A DNA stretch of 64,000 nt from Sulfurimonas crateris. Lineage in GTDB: Bacteria; Campylobacterota; Campylobacteria; Campylobacterales; Sulfurimonadaceae. Where the stretch lies: positions 1 to 64,000 of the forward strand of contig CAMCYC010000004.1 in assembly GCA_945883795.1 (NCBI GenBank), written 5' to 3'. The position numbers and the translations under genes are program-made. Shown here piece by piece: positions 33,927-42,674 of this stretch. Numbering within the stretch: position 1 is the stretch's first letter; the number at the start of each line of letters is the position of its first letter. The notes under the pieces are model-generated. The model ran no database searches. It saw only the letters and a program-made list of their open reading frames with translations, and had not been told where the DNA came from.

Positions 33927-36652
33927 TATTTAAGTTCGCCCCAATTGTTACCAATATTTAAACTTGCTTTGAGTGGGATGTTAAGTTGTATAATATTTTC
34001 CATAATATTTCTAAACTTTTCACCCAAAAATTCAGCTTTATCTGCATCAACTTCAAAGATAAGTTCATCATGGATTTGAAGAAGCATTGTTGCCTCTAAT
34101 TTTTCCTCTTCTATCACTCTATCAATTTTATTCATAGAAAGTTTAATCAAATCAGAAGCACTTCCTTGAAAAACAGTATTGACCGATTCCCTCTCATATG
34201 CAGATTGAAACATGGGAGTTGCATGTTCATAATCAAAATAGCGACGACGCTTTAAGAGCGTTTCAATATAACCACACTCTTTTGAAGTATCAACTATGGA
34301 GCGAAAATATTTTCTTACTGTGGGAAAACTTTGAAAATATTTTTCTATAATCTCTTTTGCCTCTTGCACACTTATACCCAAAGTGTCAGAGAGTTTTTTT
34401 TGTCCCATCCCATAGAGTAATCCAAAATTGACTGTTTTTGCAACACCTCTTTTTTCACTTGCTTTTTCTTCCCCAAAAAGTGCGATAGCGGTTTGCATGT
34501 GGATATCTTTATCATGGACAAAAGCATCTACCAAAACTGCATCTTGTGAAAAATGTGCAAGTAAACGAAGTTCAATTTGAGAATAATCAATTCCTATAAG
34601 CTTTTTCCCCTCAGATGCCACAAAAGCATCTCTAATTTTAGCTCCAAGAGGTGTTCTTGTTGGGATGTTTTGCAAGTTTGGATTTTTTGAACTTAGTCTT
34701 CCTGTTGCTGTTCCTGTTTGGACAAAAGAGGTATGAATTCTGCTTTCTTTATTTTCATGACTTAATTTTAAAAGTGGTTCTATATAGGTTGAAAACAGTT
34801 TATAAACTTCACGATATTCCAAAAGCAGTGGTATTATCTCATGCTCATTTTTAAGAGAATTCAAAACTTTCTCATCAGTTGAATACCCTGTTTTTGTTTT
34901 TTTGCCTGATTGAAGTTTCAGATGTTCAAAAATAATAACTCCAAGTTGCTGTGGAGAATTAATATTAAACTCTCGTCCTGCTTTTTCATAGATGCTTTGA
35001 GTCAAAGTTACTAAACTCTCTTTTACCTCAATTAAGAACTTCTCTAAATAATTTGCATCCACTTTGATACCAGCTTTTTCCATCTTTAAAAGCGTTATAA
35101 TAAATGGTATTTCAACATCAAAAGCCTCTTGTATAAGATGAGTTGCACTTTGAAGTAAAAGTTTGTGATTAAAAAGATGAAAAAGTTTAAGAGTCATGAA
35201 GGCATCTTCTGCTGCATATTTACATGCATCTTCAAGGTCTACACTTGCAAAAGTATCCCCTTTTTTTACTGTATCTTTAAAAGCCACCATGGTGTGATGG
35301 AGTAATTTATCTGCCAATATATCAAGACTTAAAGCACTCTCAGGATTAATAAGCCATGCTAAAATCATGCTATCTGCATAAATTTTCAAGCTATCATCTT
35401 CTAAAAATCTCGTTACAAAATGCAAATCAAACTTAATATTATGTCCCACAACTTTTGAGCTAAAAATCTTTTGTATTGCTTTTTTGATTTCAATCTCTTC
35501 TATCTGCTCTAAAACACCCAAATAGAAGTGTGCAAAAGGGACATAATATGCCTCTGAATCATTCACACAAAAACTAAAACCTACTAATTTATCTTTTTCA
35601 TAATCAAGTCCAGTTGTTTCTGTGTCAAAAGCTACAATCGTATTTGCATCAAAAGTATTTAAAATTGCATGTAACTCTTTGGCATCTGTCAAAAGAGTTG
35701 CTTTAAATGCTATTTTTCTTGTTTCTTGAAAAATCTCTTCTTGTTTTAAAAGTGCTTTTTGTTGAGTCGCTTCACTCACCATTTTTTTGGCATGGAGAAC
35801 TCTTACAATAGCATTTTGTTCGTATTTTACAAGCTCGTCATAGATATTTAAAAAGGGATGTTCTATATCCATTTTATACTCTTCAAAATTAAACTCTTCA
35901 AAAACATCATCTCGAAGCATTACAAGTTTTTTAGACATATAAGCATTCTCTTTAGATTCTAGCAATTTTTTTTGTATTCCAGCGGGTTTTATTGCATCAA
36001 TATTTACATAAATATTCTCTAAACTTCCATGTTCTTCTAAAAGCTTTTGCGCACCAACTTTGCCTATACCTTTTACCCCTGGAACATTATCAGCACTATC
36101 GCCTAAAATTGATTGATAATCTATAAACTGCTTCGGCGTAACACCATATTTTTCAAAACATGCTTTTTCATCTACACTTTTTTTCTTGATAGCATCCACA
36201 AGGATTATTTTGCCATCATCTATTAATTGACAAAGGTCTTTGTCATGAGAGACAACTCGCACATTATAATCTTTCTCTTTTGCAAATTTTGTCACCGTTG
36301 CAATAATATCATCCGCTTCAAAACCCACATGCCCCAAAGTTTTATAACCCATTTTATCTATCCACTCTATTGCAATCGGCAATTGAAGCGTCAGTTCTTC
36401 TGGCGGTGTTTTACGATGTGCTTTATAATTCGGGTCAATCTCATTTCTAAAAGTTGGACCTTTACTATCAATTGCAAAAACAATATAATCGCTGTCATGT
36501 TGCTTTTGAAGTGTTGCGATAAAGTTTATAAAACCTGTTAAAAGTCCCGTAGGAAAACCCTCTTTAGTTTTGAGATGTTGAGGAAGTGCATAAAAACTAC
36601 GAAAGAAAAAACCAAATGTATCTATAATAGTAACTGTTTTATTTAGAGACAT
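33926..36652 (-). CDS. polA: DNA polymerase I
   Basis: This family A polymerase of about 908 residues has all three parts: the 5'-3' nuclease (about 1-290; IIDTFGFFFRSFYALP, GFEADDIIAT, DSADNVPGVKGIG), a 3'-5' exonuclease (about 325-510) with intact acidic residues in VAFDTETTG and AAEDA, and the polymerase (about 520-908) with DYSQIELRLLAHFS, KRGVAKTVNFGLLYGMG and QIHDELIFE. It should therefore proofread, unlike some relatives. The start is uncertain: ATG at 36652 gives a natural N-terminus, while a GTG at 36664 is also open; neither has a clear binding site. Confidence 0.96.
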   Translation of the reverse strand: MSLNKTVTIIDTFGFFFRSFYALPQHLKTKEGFPTGLLTGFINFIATLQKQHDSDYIVFAIDSKGPTFRNEIDPNYKAHRKTPPEELTLQLPIAIEWIDKMGYKTLGHVGFEADDIIATVTKFAKEKDYNVRVVSHDKDLCQLIDDGKIILVDAIKKKSVDEKACFEKYGVTPKQFIDYQSILGDSADNVPGVKGIGKVGAQKLLEEHGSLENIYVNIDAIKPAGIQKKLLESKENAYMSKKLVMLRDDVFEEFNFEEYKMDIEHPFLNIYDELVKYEQNAIVRVLHAKKMVSEATQQKALLKQEEIFQETRKIAFKATLLTDAKELHAILNTFDANTIVAFDTETTGLDYEKDKLVGFSFCVNDSEAYYVPFAHFYLGVLEQIEEIEIKKAIQKIFSSKVVGHNIKFDLHFVTRFLEDDSLKIYADSMILAWLINPESALSLDILADKLLHHTMVAFKDTVKKGDTFASVDLEDACKYAAEDAFMTLKLFHLFNHKLLLQSATHLIQEAFDVEIPFIITLLKMEKAGIKVDANYLEKFLIEVKESLVTLTQSIYEKAGREFNINSPQQLGVIIFEHLKLQSGKKTKTGYSTDEKVLNSLKNEHEIIPLLLEYREVYKLFSTYIEPLLKLSHENKESRIHTSFVQTGTATGRLSSKNPNLQNIPTRTPLGAKIRDAFVASEGKKLIGIDYSQIELRLLAHFSQDAVLVDAFVHDKDIHMQTAIALFGEEKASEKRGVAKTVNFGLLYGMGQKKLSDTLGISVQEAKEIIEKYFQSFPTVRKYFRSIVDTSKECGYIETLLKRRRYFDYEHATPMFQSAYERESVNTVFQGSASDLIKLSMNKIDRVIEEEKLEATMLLQIHDELIFEVDADKAEFLGEKFRNIMENIIQLNIPLKASLNIGNNWGELK

Positions 36653-36656
36653 TTTT

Positions 36657-37472
36657 TTATACACGAGTTATAACAGAATTAATAGCATTTTCTAAAATTT
36701 GTGTATCATAACCAGCTTGTGCAGCTTGTGTCATACCCATATTGATAGCGATTTTAGAAAAAGGTTGATTCACTGGAATAATAGTTTTAACAATACGAAG
36801 TGCCATGCTATATTCTTTTAACTTTTGGGGTGCGGCAGACGGATTATCTGCATATTTTATCATATCTATAAAATCAGACTCAAACCCCCAATGCTCAAAC
36901 ACTGCGGCAGTTACTTCTGATGTTGTAATATCAACATAAGACTTTTCAACCATTGCAACATTATTACTTGTTTTAATTTCTGATAAGAAACTGGTTGTCT
37001 CACCATCTTGAATTATGTCGCTTGATATTAAAATTTTGCCCATCTCTTGCAAAAATGCAGCAAGATATAATTCTTCAGCTTTTTCCTCATTTATCTGTTT
37101 ATACCAGTTGAAAATTAAGTTTGCTTGAAGATTAGAAATTTTGGCAAATTTATCAGGAGTGATACCATAAGGTTGCATATCTACATTCAATAACTTTTTT
37201 ACAGAGTTACAAAGAACAATAGAACGAGTCATTCCCATGCCAAAGAGACTTACAGCATGGGAAACATTTTTGATTTTTTTACCAAAAGAATAGAGTGGAG
37301 AATTGGCAACTTTTAGAAGATTGGCTACTAGCATAGGGTCATTCTCAAGCACTTTTACTAAATCAGCTATAGAAGATTCTTCATTTGCATATATTTTATC
37401 AACTTCCTCGATAGTCCTTGGAAGTGGTGGTAAAGATTTTATACTATTTATAATTGAGCTTTTCAAACTCAC
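36657..37472 (-). CDS. HDOD-domain signalling protein
   Basis: The 271-residue protein is a single HDOD domain (about 15-210): LPPLPRTIEEVDKIYANEESSIADLVKVLENDPMLVANLLKVANSPLY is the family N-terminal block, followed by AVSLFGMGMTRSIVLC and LYLAAFLQEMGKILIS. HDOD proteins lack the catalytic HD metal pair and act as regulatory scaffolds. There is no GGDEF, EAL or receiver domain attached. It lies directly upstream of polA on the same strand. Confidence 0.88.
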   Translation of the reverse strand: MSLKSSIINSIKSLPPLPRTIEEVDKIYANEESSIADLVKVLENDPMLVANLLKVANSPLYSFGKKIKNVSHAVSLFGMGMTRSIVLCNSVKKLLNVDMQPYGITPDKFAKISNLQANLIFNWYKQINEEKAEELYLAAFLQEMGKILISSDIIQDGETTSFLSEIKTSNNVAMVEKSYVDITTSEVTAAVFEHWGFESDFIDMIKYADNPSAAPQKLKEYSMALRIVKTIIPVNQPFSKIAINMGMTQAAQAGYDTQILENAINSVITRV

Positions 37473-37484
37473 CCCTTTGTTATT

Positions 37485-38201
37485 TTATTGATGACAATTT
37501 GTCAAACTTGTTTTTGGATTTACTATATAAGAATATCCAGAATAAATAGTATAGACTCCGTAGACTATCACAGCAATGGCAGATAAACTCATCATCATAT
37601 TTCTAAAACTTGTCGCCGAAGCTAAAGAGGTCAAAAAACCAAGCCCAAACATAGCAGGAATTGTACTAAGCCCAAAAATAGCCATAACTAAAGCTCCATA
37701 CAAAGGGTCAGCCGTACTTGCAGCAGTGATAGCAAAGAAATAAACAAAACCGCATGGCAAAAGACCATTCAGCATTCCAAGAATAAAAAAGCTTGTATTT
37801 GATTTTGAATGGAGCACTTTTTTAAACGCTTCTTTATAAACAGATGAAGATGCAAAAGAGTGTTCTATCAAAGTCAAAAACTTTATTTTTCCCATCAAAG
37901 ATAATCCAGCCAAAACCATAGCAACACCTGCAAAGATAAGTAAAGCACCATTGGAATTATTGCTAAAAGTCACAACACCACCCAATCCACCAAATATCGC
38001 ACCCAAAAGAGTATAAGTAAAAACTCGCCCAAAAGAGTAAAGCAGATGCGCTATACTTTGAGAAACTTTAGAACTTGCTGGATTAATTTTGATTGTTGAA
38101 TACGCTAGAACTATTCCACCACACATCCCAATACAGTGACCAAAAGAGCCTAAAAAAGCGATAGTGATAATAGTTATTATGTTGACTGTTTCCAAAATCA
38201 A
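37485..38201 (-). CDS. SafE/UreH-like (DsbD_2) membrane protein
   Basis: The 238-residue protein has six or so membrane helices and two Cys motifs in membrane segments: GHCIGMCGG (Cys23, Cys27) and LPCGFVYFF (about 150). This is the pattern of the sulfite exporter TauE/SafE-annotated, UreH/DsbD-like group, several of which handle copper or thiol chemistry during cytochrome oxidase assembly. The gene overlaps the NosL-like gene by 4 bases, which supports a metal-related role. The transported species is not known. Confidence 0.8.
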   Translation of the reverse strand: MILETVNIITIITIAFLGSFGHCIGMCGGIVLAYSTIKINPASSKVSQSIAHLLYSFGRVFTYTLLGAIFGGLGGVVTFSNNSNGALLIFAGVAMVLAGLSLMGKIKFLTLIEHSFASSSVYKEAFKKVLHSKSNTSFFILGMLNGLLPCGFVYFFAITAASTADPLYGALVMAIFGLSTIPAMFGLGFLTSLASATSFRNMMMSLSAIAVIVYGVYTIYSGYSYIVNPKTSLTNCHQ

Positions 38202-38701
38202 TTTCCTAAGAGTTGTTTTTTTATCAATGGATTTCGCATAGTTTCACCATGTAGCACTCTGAGTTGCATCGTTTGAAAATCTATAAAAGCAGTTTGATTA
38301 TTTTCATACGCACCAAAACCAAATCCCATCGGTGTAATTTCAGTGCTGGAGTAAAAAGCCTTTTTACCGTCTATCCATTTTTTTGTATCTCTTGCCATAA
38401 CCCAAATTGTAACCTCATCTTTAAACTGTTTATCTTTAAGCCAATGAACAAAACCACCATGGTCATGAAAAAACCAAGTTTTTCCATCAACTGCCACAAC
38501 TTGTGAAGCATATTCCAAATCAGTAATTATCATGCCACAATCACTATCTTGGTATGTATTGATTTGCATAACCAAAGGTAATCTTTTTAAATTTCCCTCT
38601 TGTACAACAATCATGTGCTTTGTATCAGCCAAAGATAAAAAAAGAGTGACAATCAGAAATACTAGAATCAAAACTATTATAAAAGGGGTTGTATTTTTCA
38701 T
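38198..38701 (-). CDS. NosL-like periplasmic copper-binding protein
   Basis: The 167-residue protein has one N-terminal membrane anchor (about 6-25) and a periplasmic domain with a NosL-type signature: D54-C55-G-M57 and, later, FFHDHGGFVHWL near 97-108. NosL proteins bind Cu(I) and deliver it to nitrous oxide reductase; others serve copper oxidases. It has no lipobox, unlike typical NosL. It is translationally coupled to the SafE-like membrane protein. No nosZ or oxidase genes lie in the window, so the recipient is unknown. Confidence 0.75.
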   Translation of the reverse strand: MKNTTPFIIVLILVFLIVTLFLSLADTKHMIVVQEGNLKRLPLVMQINTYQDSDCGMIITDLEYASQVVAVDGKTWFFHDHGGFVHWLKDKQFKDEVTIWVMARDTKKWIDGKKAFYSSTEITPMGFGFGAYENNQTAFIDFQTMQLRVLHGETMRNPLIKKQLLGN

Positions 38702-38702
38702 C

Positions 38703-39182
38703 TTATCTTCTTTTTTTTCCTTTACCTAAATCATCATAATGCAAAAAAACTGCTAAATCCTGTTGTGTTTTAAAATCAAGGGTATCCCAAATTTTTTTCT
38801 TTATCTCATATCTAGCTTTATCTTCAATCTGACTTTTCTTGATATCTCGAATAAGATAGTGATAACGCACAATTTTTTTTGTAAAATCACTAATAAAAAA
38901 CCAATTTTTAATTATCTGGTAGCTTCTTTCTTCATGGTCTGTAAAACTATATTCTCCAAACTCTCTATCTTCATCATCTTTGACATGTGCGGTTGAAGGT
39001 TTGCCTATATCATGAAGCAGTGCTGCTGCAAAAAATTTAAAATCACCTGCTTTGAGCGTGTAATACAAAACTCGTAAAGTATGCATTAAAACACCATGTT
39101 GATGCCATTTGTTTTGAACAAAAAAAAGTGACATCAGATTTGGTTTTGAAAAAAAAGAGTTATTTATTGTATCCATTTTCAC
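38703..39182 (-). CDS. HD-domain phosphohydrolase, small
   Basis: The 159-residue soluble protein carries an HD domain: WHQHGVLMHTLRVLYY supplies the first His residues, ALLHDIGKPST the HD pair (about 57-58), and SFTDHEERS the following His. This is the arrangement of metal-dependent phosphohydrolases related to the C-terminal part of bacterial tRNA nucleotidyltransferases. There is no GYP motif, so c-di-GMP is not an expected substrate. Substrate unknown. It lies just upstream of the NosL-like gene. Confidence 0.78.
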   Translation of the reverse strand: MKMDTINNSFFSKPNLMSLFFVQNKWHQHGVLMHTLRVLYYTLKAGDFKFFAAALLHDIGKPSTAHVKDDEDREFGEYSFTDHEERSYQIIKNWFFISDFTKKIVRYHYLIRDIKKSQIEDKARYEIKKKIWDTLDFKTQQDLAVFLHYDDLGKGKKRR

Positions 39183-39212
39183 ACTCTTAGTAGTATGGCA
39201 AAAAGCTCCAAC

Positions 39213-40229
39213 TTACGGCTCAATAGAAATATATTCATCATCTACAAAAAACTTTTTATCCGTACTAAAAACATAACTATCTTCTACATCTACGCTAAAC
39301 ACATTATATTCCGATAATTTTTTATTTATCTCAATTATGTAACCCTCTTTTTCTAAAAGATAAAGTTTTTTACCTTTGATAATAATTCCTAAAAAGTGAG
39401 CAAAAGGAAACTTGATTTTTGCATTCACTTGTAAATCAGGTGTCAAAGAGACCACTTCTCCCTGCTTTGTTGTAATAAAAAGATTTGTACCATCATACAC
39501 TGCATTACGAACCTCATAGTTCGCTCTAATCTCTTGTTTTGACATTGACAAAATTTTATTGCCTGTTGCGGCGATAAGCTTATTATCCATCACACCAAAA
39601 TAGATAATATTATTAAAATTCTCTTCAGAAGAGACAATCACACTTCTGAGTTTCTTTTTAAGTTTTGCATTTATAATGACTATTTTTCCATCAAGTGTTA
39701 AAAATACAACCAAGTCATTCATAAAATATGGATTTACAATTCTAGAATCCACAACAATAGGAGCATTTCCTTGCTCTTTTAAAAGAAGTGTTTTTGTACT
39801 TAAAGAGTAAAGTGCCATCTCATTATCTGCAAATAAAACAGCCAAAACATCACCTTTGACACTTGCAGCTGCTATTGTTTTTTCCAATGAAAAAGCGGTA
39901 CTTTTAAGAGGATTTTCTTTATTTGTTATCGTCATGTTGCCATCAAAATTTGCACTTAGCACCCATGCATCACTTACGCCGATAAGTCTATAGCCATCTT
40001 TGATTACAACATCAACTACACCATCTTTTGTACGAACTTTTCTATCTTCTAAAAGTGCAACTTCAGAGGTGATATCAATTATCCCCTCATCAACACTTCC
40101 ATGATACTTCCAACTCTCTTTTATATCTTTTGGCTCATACACTTTTTTAGTGCTACATGCACTCAAAAAAAGGGCTAAAAGAGCTAAAAAAAGTATAAAT
40201 ATATGTTTCAAAATTTTACTTAACGCCAT
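39213..40229 (-). CDS. BamB-like lipoprotein with beta-propeller repeats
   Basis: The protein of about 338 residues starts with a signal peptide and lipobox LSAC, then several weakly repeated beta-strand units consistent with a PQQ-type beta-propeller such as BamB. BamB helps the BAM complex insert outer membrane proteins. The ATG at 40229 gives a normal signal peptide; the frame extends upstream to 40256 within the preceding gene. It directly follows a YfgM-like gene, the same order as yfgM-bamB in Gammaproteobacteria. The name is therefore supported mainly by architecture and context. Confidence 0.7.
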   Translation of the reverse strand: MALSKILKHIFILFLALLALFLSACSTKKVYEPKDIKESWKYHGSVDEGIIDITSEVALLEDRKVRTKDGVVDVVIKDGYRLIGVSDAWVLSANFDGNMTITNKENPLKSTAFSLEKTIAAASVKGDVLAVLFADNEMALYSLSTKTLLLKEQGNAPIVVDSRIVNPYFMNDLVVFLTLDGKIVIINAKLKKKLRSVIVSSEENFNNIIYFGVMDNKLIAATGNKILSMSKQEIRANYEVRNAVYDGTNLFITTKQGEVVSLTPDLQVNAKIKFPFAHFLGIIIKGKKLYLLEKEGYIIEINKKLSEYNVFSVDVEDSYVFSTDKKFFVDDEYISIEP

Positions 40230-40803
40230 AATGTAAAAGTGCTCGACCAACAGCATAAAGAGAAGAATTTTCAGATATTGATGCGAGTTTTATATGCGCT
40301 TCTTCTATTTTTGATTCTTTGATTAGAAGGATTGCACTTTGTACAGATGCCAAATCTCTATAAAGAGCGTTTTGTTTATGAGCATATTCATCCAACGATT
40401 TAGCATCATTTGCTAACTCATAAGTTGCTAAATCAGCAACTAACAAAGCCTTTGAATTTTCTAATTCTTTGAATTTTACAACATCTTTTGTTGCAACTGC
40501 TTGTGAGAAACACCACACATCATATAAAACAGAACTATGTTCTTTTAATTCAGACAACGCTTGTGTATTTGTAGCGTCTATTTGTAATTTTTGAAGTGCT
40601 TCATTTGCAGAAACAACTTTACTATGTTTATTTGTCTCATACAAGAGATTTGATGCAACAACTACAACAATAGCAATTACTCCGCCTATCATAACATTTT
40701 TATATTTTTTGATAAATCGTTCAGTTATAACAGCTTTTTCAAAAAACTTCTCTTCAGAGCTTAGCTCTTCTCTTACCATCTCAATATCATTTTTTAAGCT
40801 CAA
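40216..40803 (-). CDS. YfgM-like membrane-anchored TPR protein
   Basis: The 195-residue protein has a cytoplasmic N-terminus of about 37 residues, one membrane helix (about 38-55) and a helical, TPR-like periplasmic domain. This is the layout of YfgM, an accessory of the SecYEG translocon that works with PpiD in E. coli. It overlaps the BamB-like lipoprotein gene by 14 bases. Sequence identity to YfgM is not obvious by eye, so architecture and neighbourhood carry the assignment. Confidence 0.68.
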   Translation of the reverse strand: MSLKNDIEMVREELSSEEKFFEKAVITERFIKKYKNVMIGGVIAIVVVVASNLLYETNKHSKVVSANEALQKLQIDATNTQALSELKEHSSVLYDVWCFSQAVATKDVVKFKELENSKALLVADLATYELANDAKSLDEYAHKQNALYRDLASVQSAILLIKESKIEEAHIKLASISENSSLYAVGRALLHYGVK

Positions 40804-40882
40804 AAATATTCCTTATTCAAAAAGTTCAAAATAGTATCGCATAGTTTGTTAAAGTTTCATCAAATCCTATAGTTTTTTTCGT

Positions 40883-40888
40883 TACAAT
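40883..40888 (+). promoter_or_regulatory. -10 element of the gatC-arsC-like-pilT operon
   Basis: TACAAT follows a T run and lies 31 bases before the gatC ATG, in the divergent space with the YfgM-like gene. Confidence 0.45.
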
Positions 40889-40918
40889 CCCCGTAAATTA
40901 AAATTTTTAGGACTATAC

Positions 40919-41209
40919 ATGCAAGTAGATGACGCACTCTTAACAAAATTGGAAAAATTATCTTTTTTAAAGGTGTCTGAGGATAAACGCCAAGAGATAC
41001 TTACACAACTCTCAGAAATCGTGAGTTTTGTAGATAATTTAAGTGAACTAAATACTGATGGCGTAGATGATAAATTTGCCATGAATAACAATGCAACAAC
41101 CCTTAGAGAAGACATTCCTCATTGCAATATAGAAGTCAATCAAAGTATTTTAAAACATGCTCCACTCAGCGGAGACAACTTCTTTATAGTTCCAAAAATA
41201 ATAGAATAA
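40919..41209 (+). CDS. gatC: Asp/Glu-tRNA amidotransferase subunit C
   Basis: The 96-residue protein is a typical GatC: two N-terminal helices with VDDALLTKLEKLSFLKVSEDKRQEILTQLSEIVSFVDNL, then the extended LREDIPH linker that wraps GatA. With GatA and GatB, encoded elsewhere, it converts Glu-tRNA(Gln) and Asp-tRNA(Asn) to the amidated forms. It is followed after 2 bases by the ArsC/Spx-like gene. Confidence 0.92.
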   Translation: MQVDDALLTKLEKLSFLKVSEDKRQEILTQLSEIVSFVDNLSELNTDGVDDKFAMNNNATTLREDIPHCNIEVNQSILKHAPLSGDNFFIVPKIIE

Positions 41210-41211
41210 TC

Positions 41212-41556
41212 ATGATTAAGATTTATGGAATAAAAAACTGTGGCAGTGTAAAAAAAGCACTTTCATTTTTTAAAGAACATAACATAGATTATCAACTTCA
41301 AGACTTTAAAACAGATAAAGTTAGCTGTGATAAAGTTTCATCATGGTTGCAACAAATAGATATGAAAACTCTTTTTAATGCTAAAAGTACAACCTATAAA
41401 ACACTTGAATTAAAAAAATTAAATCTTAATGAAGATGCTCAAAAAGAGTGGCTTTGCAAAGAAAATTTATTGATAAAAAGACCAGTTGTTGAATATAATA
41501 ATAAACTTATTGTTGGTTTCAATGAAGATGTTTATAAAGGATTTTTTCATGAGTGA
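41212..41556 (+). CDS. ArsC/Spx-family thioredoxin-fold protein
   Basis: The 114-residue protein has the ArsC/Spx/YffB pattern: IYGIKNCGSVKKAL with one N-terminal redox Cys10, LFNAKSTTYK near 60, and a late Arg in KRPVVEYNNKLIVGF near 93. The lack of a CxxC pair fits glutathione-independent YffB or Spx-like members more than a thioredoxin. The ATG at 41212 is right after gatC; the frame is open 30 codons upstream, inside gatC. It overlaps pilT by 8 bases. Substrate unknown. Confidence 0.85.
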   Translation: MIKIYGIKNCGSVKKALSFFKEHNIDYQLQDFKTDKVSCDKVSSWLQQIDMKTLFNAKSTTYKTLELKKLNLNEDAQKEWLCKENLLIKRPVVEYNNKLIVGFNEDVYKGFFHE

Positions 41557-42628
41557 AGAAAAAAAACCTATAGAGATAAGAAAACTGCTCAAAAGTGTTT
41601 TGGCGTATGGTTCATCGGACTTGCACCTTGTTGTAGGAAGTGAACCACAAATCCGTATTGATAAAGAGTTACGACCGCTCAATCTCCCTATTTTGGATGC
41701 TAAAGATGTTGAAGAGATGGCGTATTCACTCATAGAAGATAAACAAAAAAAAGTGTTTGAAGAACATAATGAGCTTGATTTTTCTTTTGAACTAGAATCT
41801 GTTGGTCGTTTTAGGGCAAATTATTACCGCACTATTCATGGAATTGCTTGTGCATTTCGTATGATTCCTATTGATATACCAACACTTGATGCTTATGGGA
41901 ATCCACCTGTTTTTAAAGAGCTTATCAAAAGGGAAAAAGGGCTAATCCTCGTCACAGGACCCACAGGAAGTGGGAAGTCAACAACACTTGCTTCAATGCT
42001 CCATGAGATAAACTTAACAGAGCGAAGACATATTATTACAGTCGAAGACCCTGTTGAATTTGTTCACAAAAATATAAAATCTCTTTTTTCTCAAAGAGAT
42101 GTAGGAAGTAATACCGCTTCATTTGCAGCAGCACTCAAATATGCACTTCGACAAGACCCTGATATTATACTCATCGGGGAGATGCGAGATGCTGAAACAA
42201 TTGGAGCAGCAATTACAGCAGCAGAAACTGGTCACTTAGTTTTTGGAACACTTCACACAAACTCTGCACCTGGAACTATTAACCGTATTATCGATGTATT
42301 CTCAGGCGAAGAACAAGGGCAAGTTCGTGCTCAACTCTCCTCTTCACTTATTGCAGTCGTATCACAATCGCTTATTCCTAAACTTGGAGGGGGAAAAGTA
42401 GCAGTGCAAGAGATACTTATCTCAAATCCAGCAGTTGCGAACTTAATAAGAGAGGATAAAGTACACCAAATATATTCTCAAATGCAGTTAAACCAAAAAG
42501 AAACTAAAATGACAACTCAAACACAAGAGATTATCACTCTTTTACAAAAGAAAAAAATCTCAAAAGAAAATGCTATTAAAAACTCGAATCGACCAGAAGA
42601 ACTTATTAAAATGATAGAAGGGTTATAA
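41549..42628 (+). CDS. pilT: Type IV pilus retraction ATPase PilT
   Basis: The 359-residue hexameric ATPase drives pilus retraction. It has the N-terminal PAS-like region (SDLHLVVGSEPQIRI), Walker A GPTGSGKST near 137, Asp box, Walker B with DPDIILIGEMRDAET near 205, His box GHLVFGTLHTNSA and the PilT-specific late motif NLIREDK near 290. The ATG at 41549 is chosen; the frame is open 21 codons upstream within the ArsC-like gene. No other pilus gene lies in the window, so the assembly genes must be elsewhere. Confidence 0.93.
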   Translation: MSEEKKPIEIRKLLKSVLAYGSSDLHLVVGSEPQIRIDKELRPLNLPILDAKDVEEMAYSLIEDKQKKVFEEHNELDFSFELESVGRFRANYYRTIHGIACAFRMIPIDIPTLDAYGNPPVFKELIKREKGLILVTGPTGSGKSTTLASMLHEINLTERRHIITVEDPVEFVHKNIKSLFSQRDVGSNTASFAAALKYALRQDPDIILIGEMRDAETIGAAITAAETGHLVFGTLHTNSAPGTINRIIDVFSGEEQGQVRAQLSSSLIAVVSQSLIPKLGGGKVAVQEILISNPAVANLIREDKVHQIYSQMQLNQKETKMTTQTQEIITLLQKKKISKENAIKNSNRPEELIKMIEGL

Positions 42629-42674
42629 AGCATCCTTTTCATTCCCAAAGCGTAGTTGGTTTATTGTGAAGAGA

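Noticed and set aside
41122-41211. 30-codon upstream extension of the ArsC/Spx-like frame
   Set aside because: It lies inside gatC in another frame, and the protein family starts at the ATG at 41212.
41486-41548. 21-codon upstream extension of pilT
   Set aside because: It overlaps the ArsC-like gene and adds a hydrophobic segment not found in PilT; ATG 41549 fits better.
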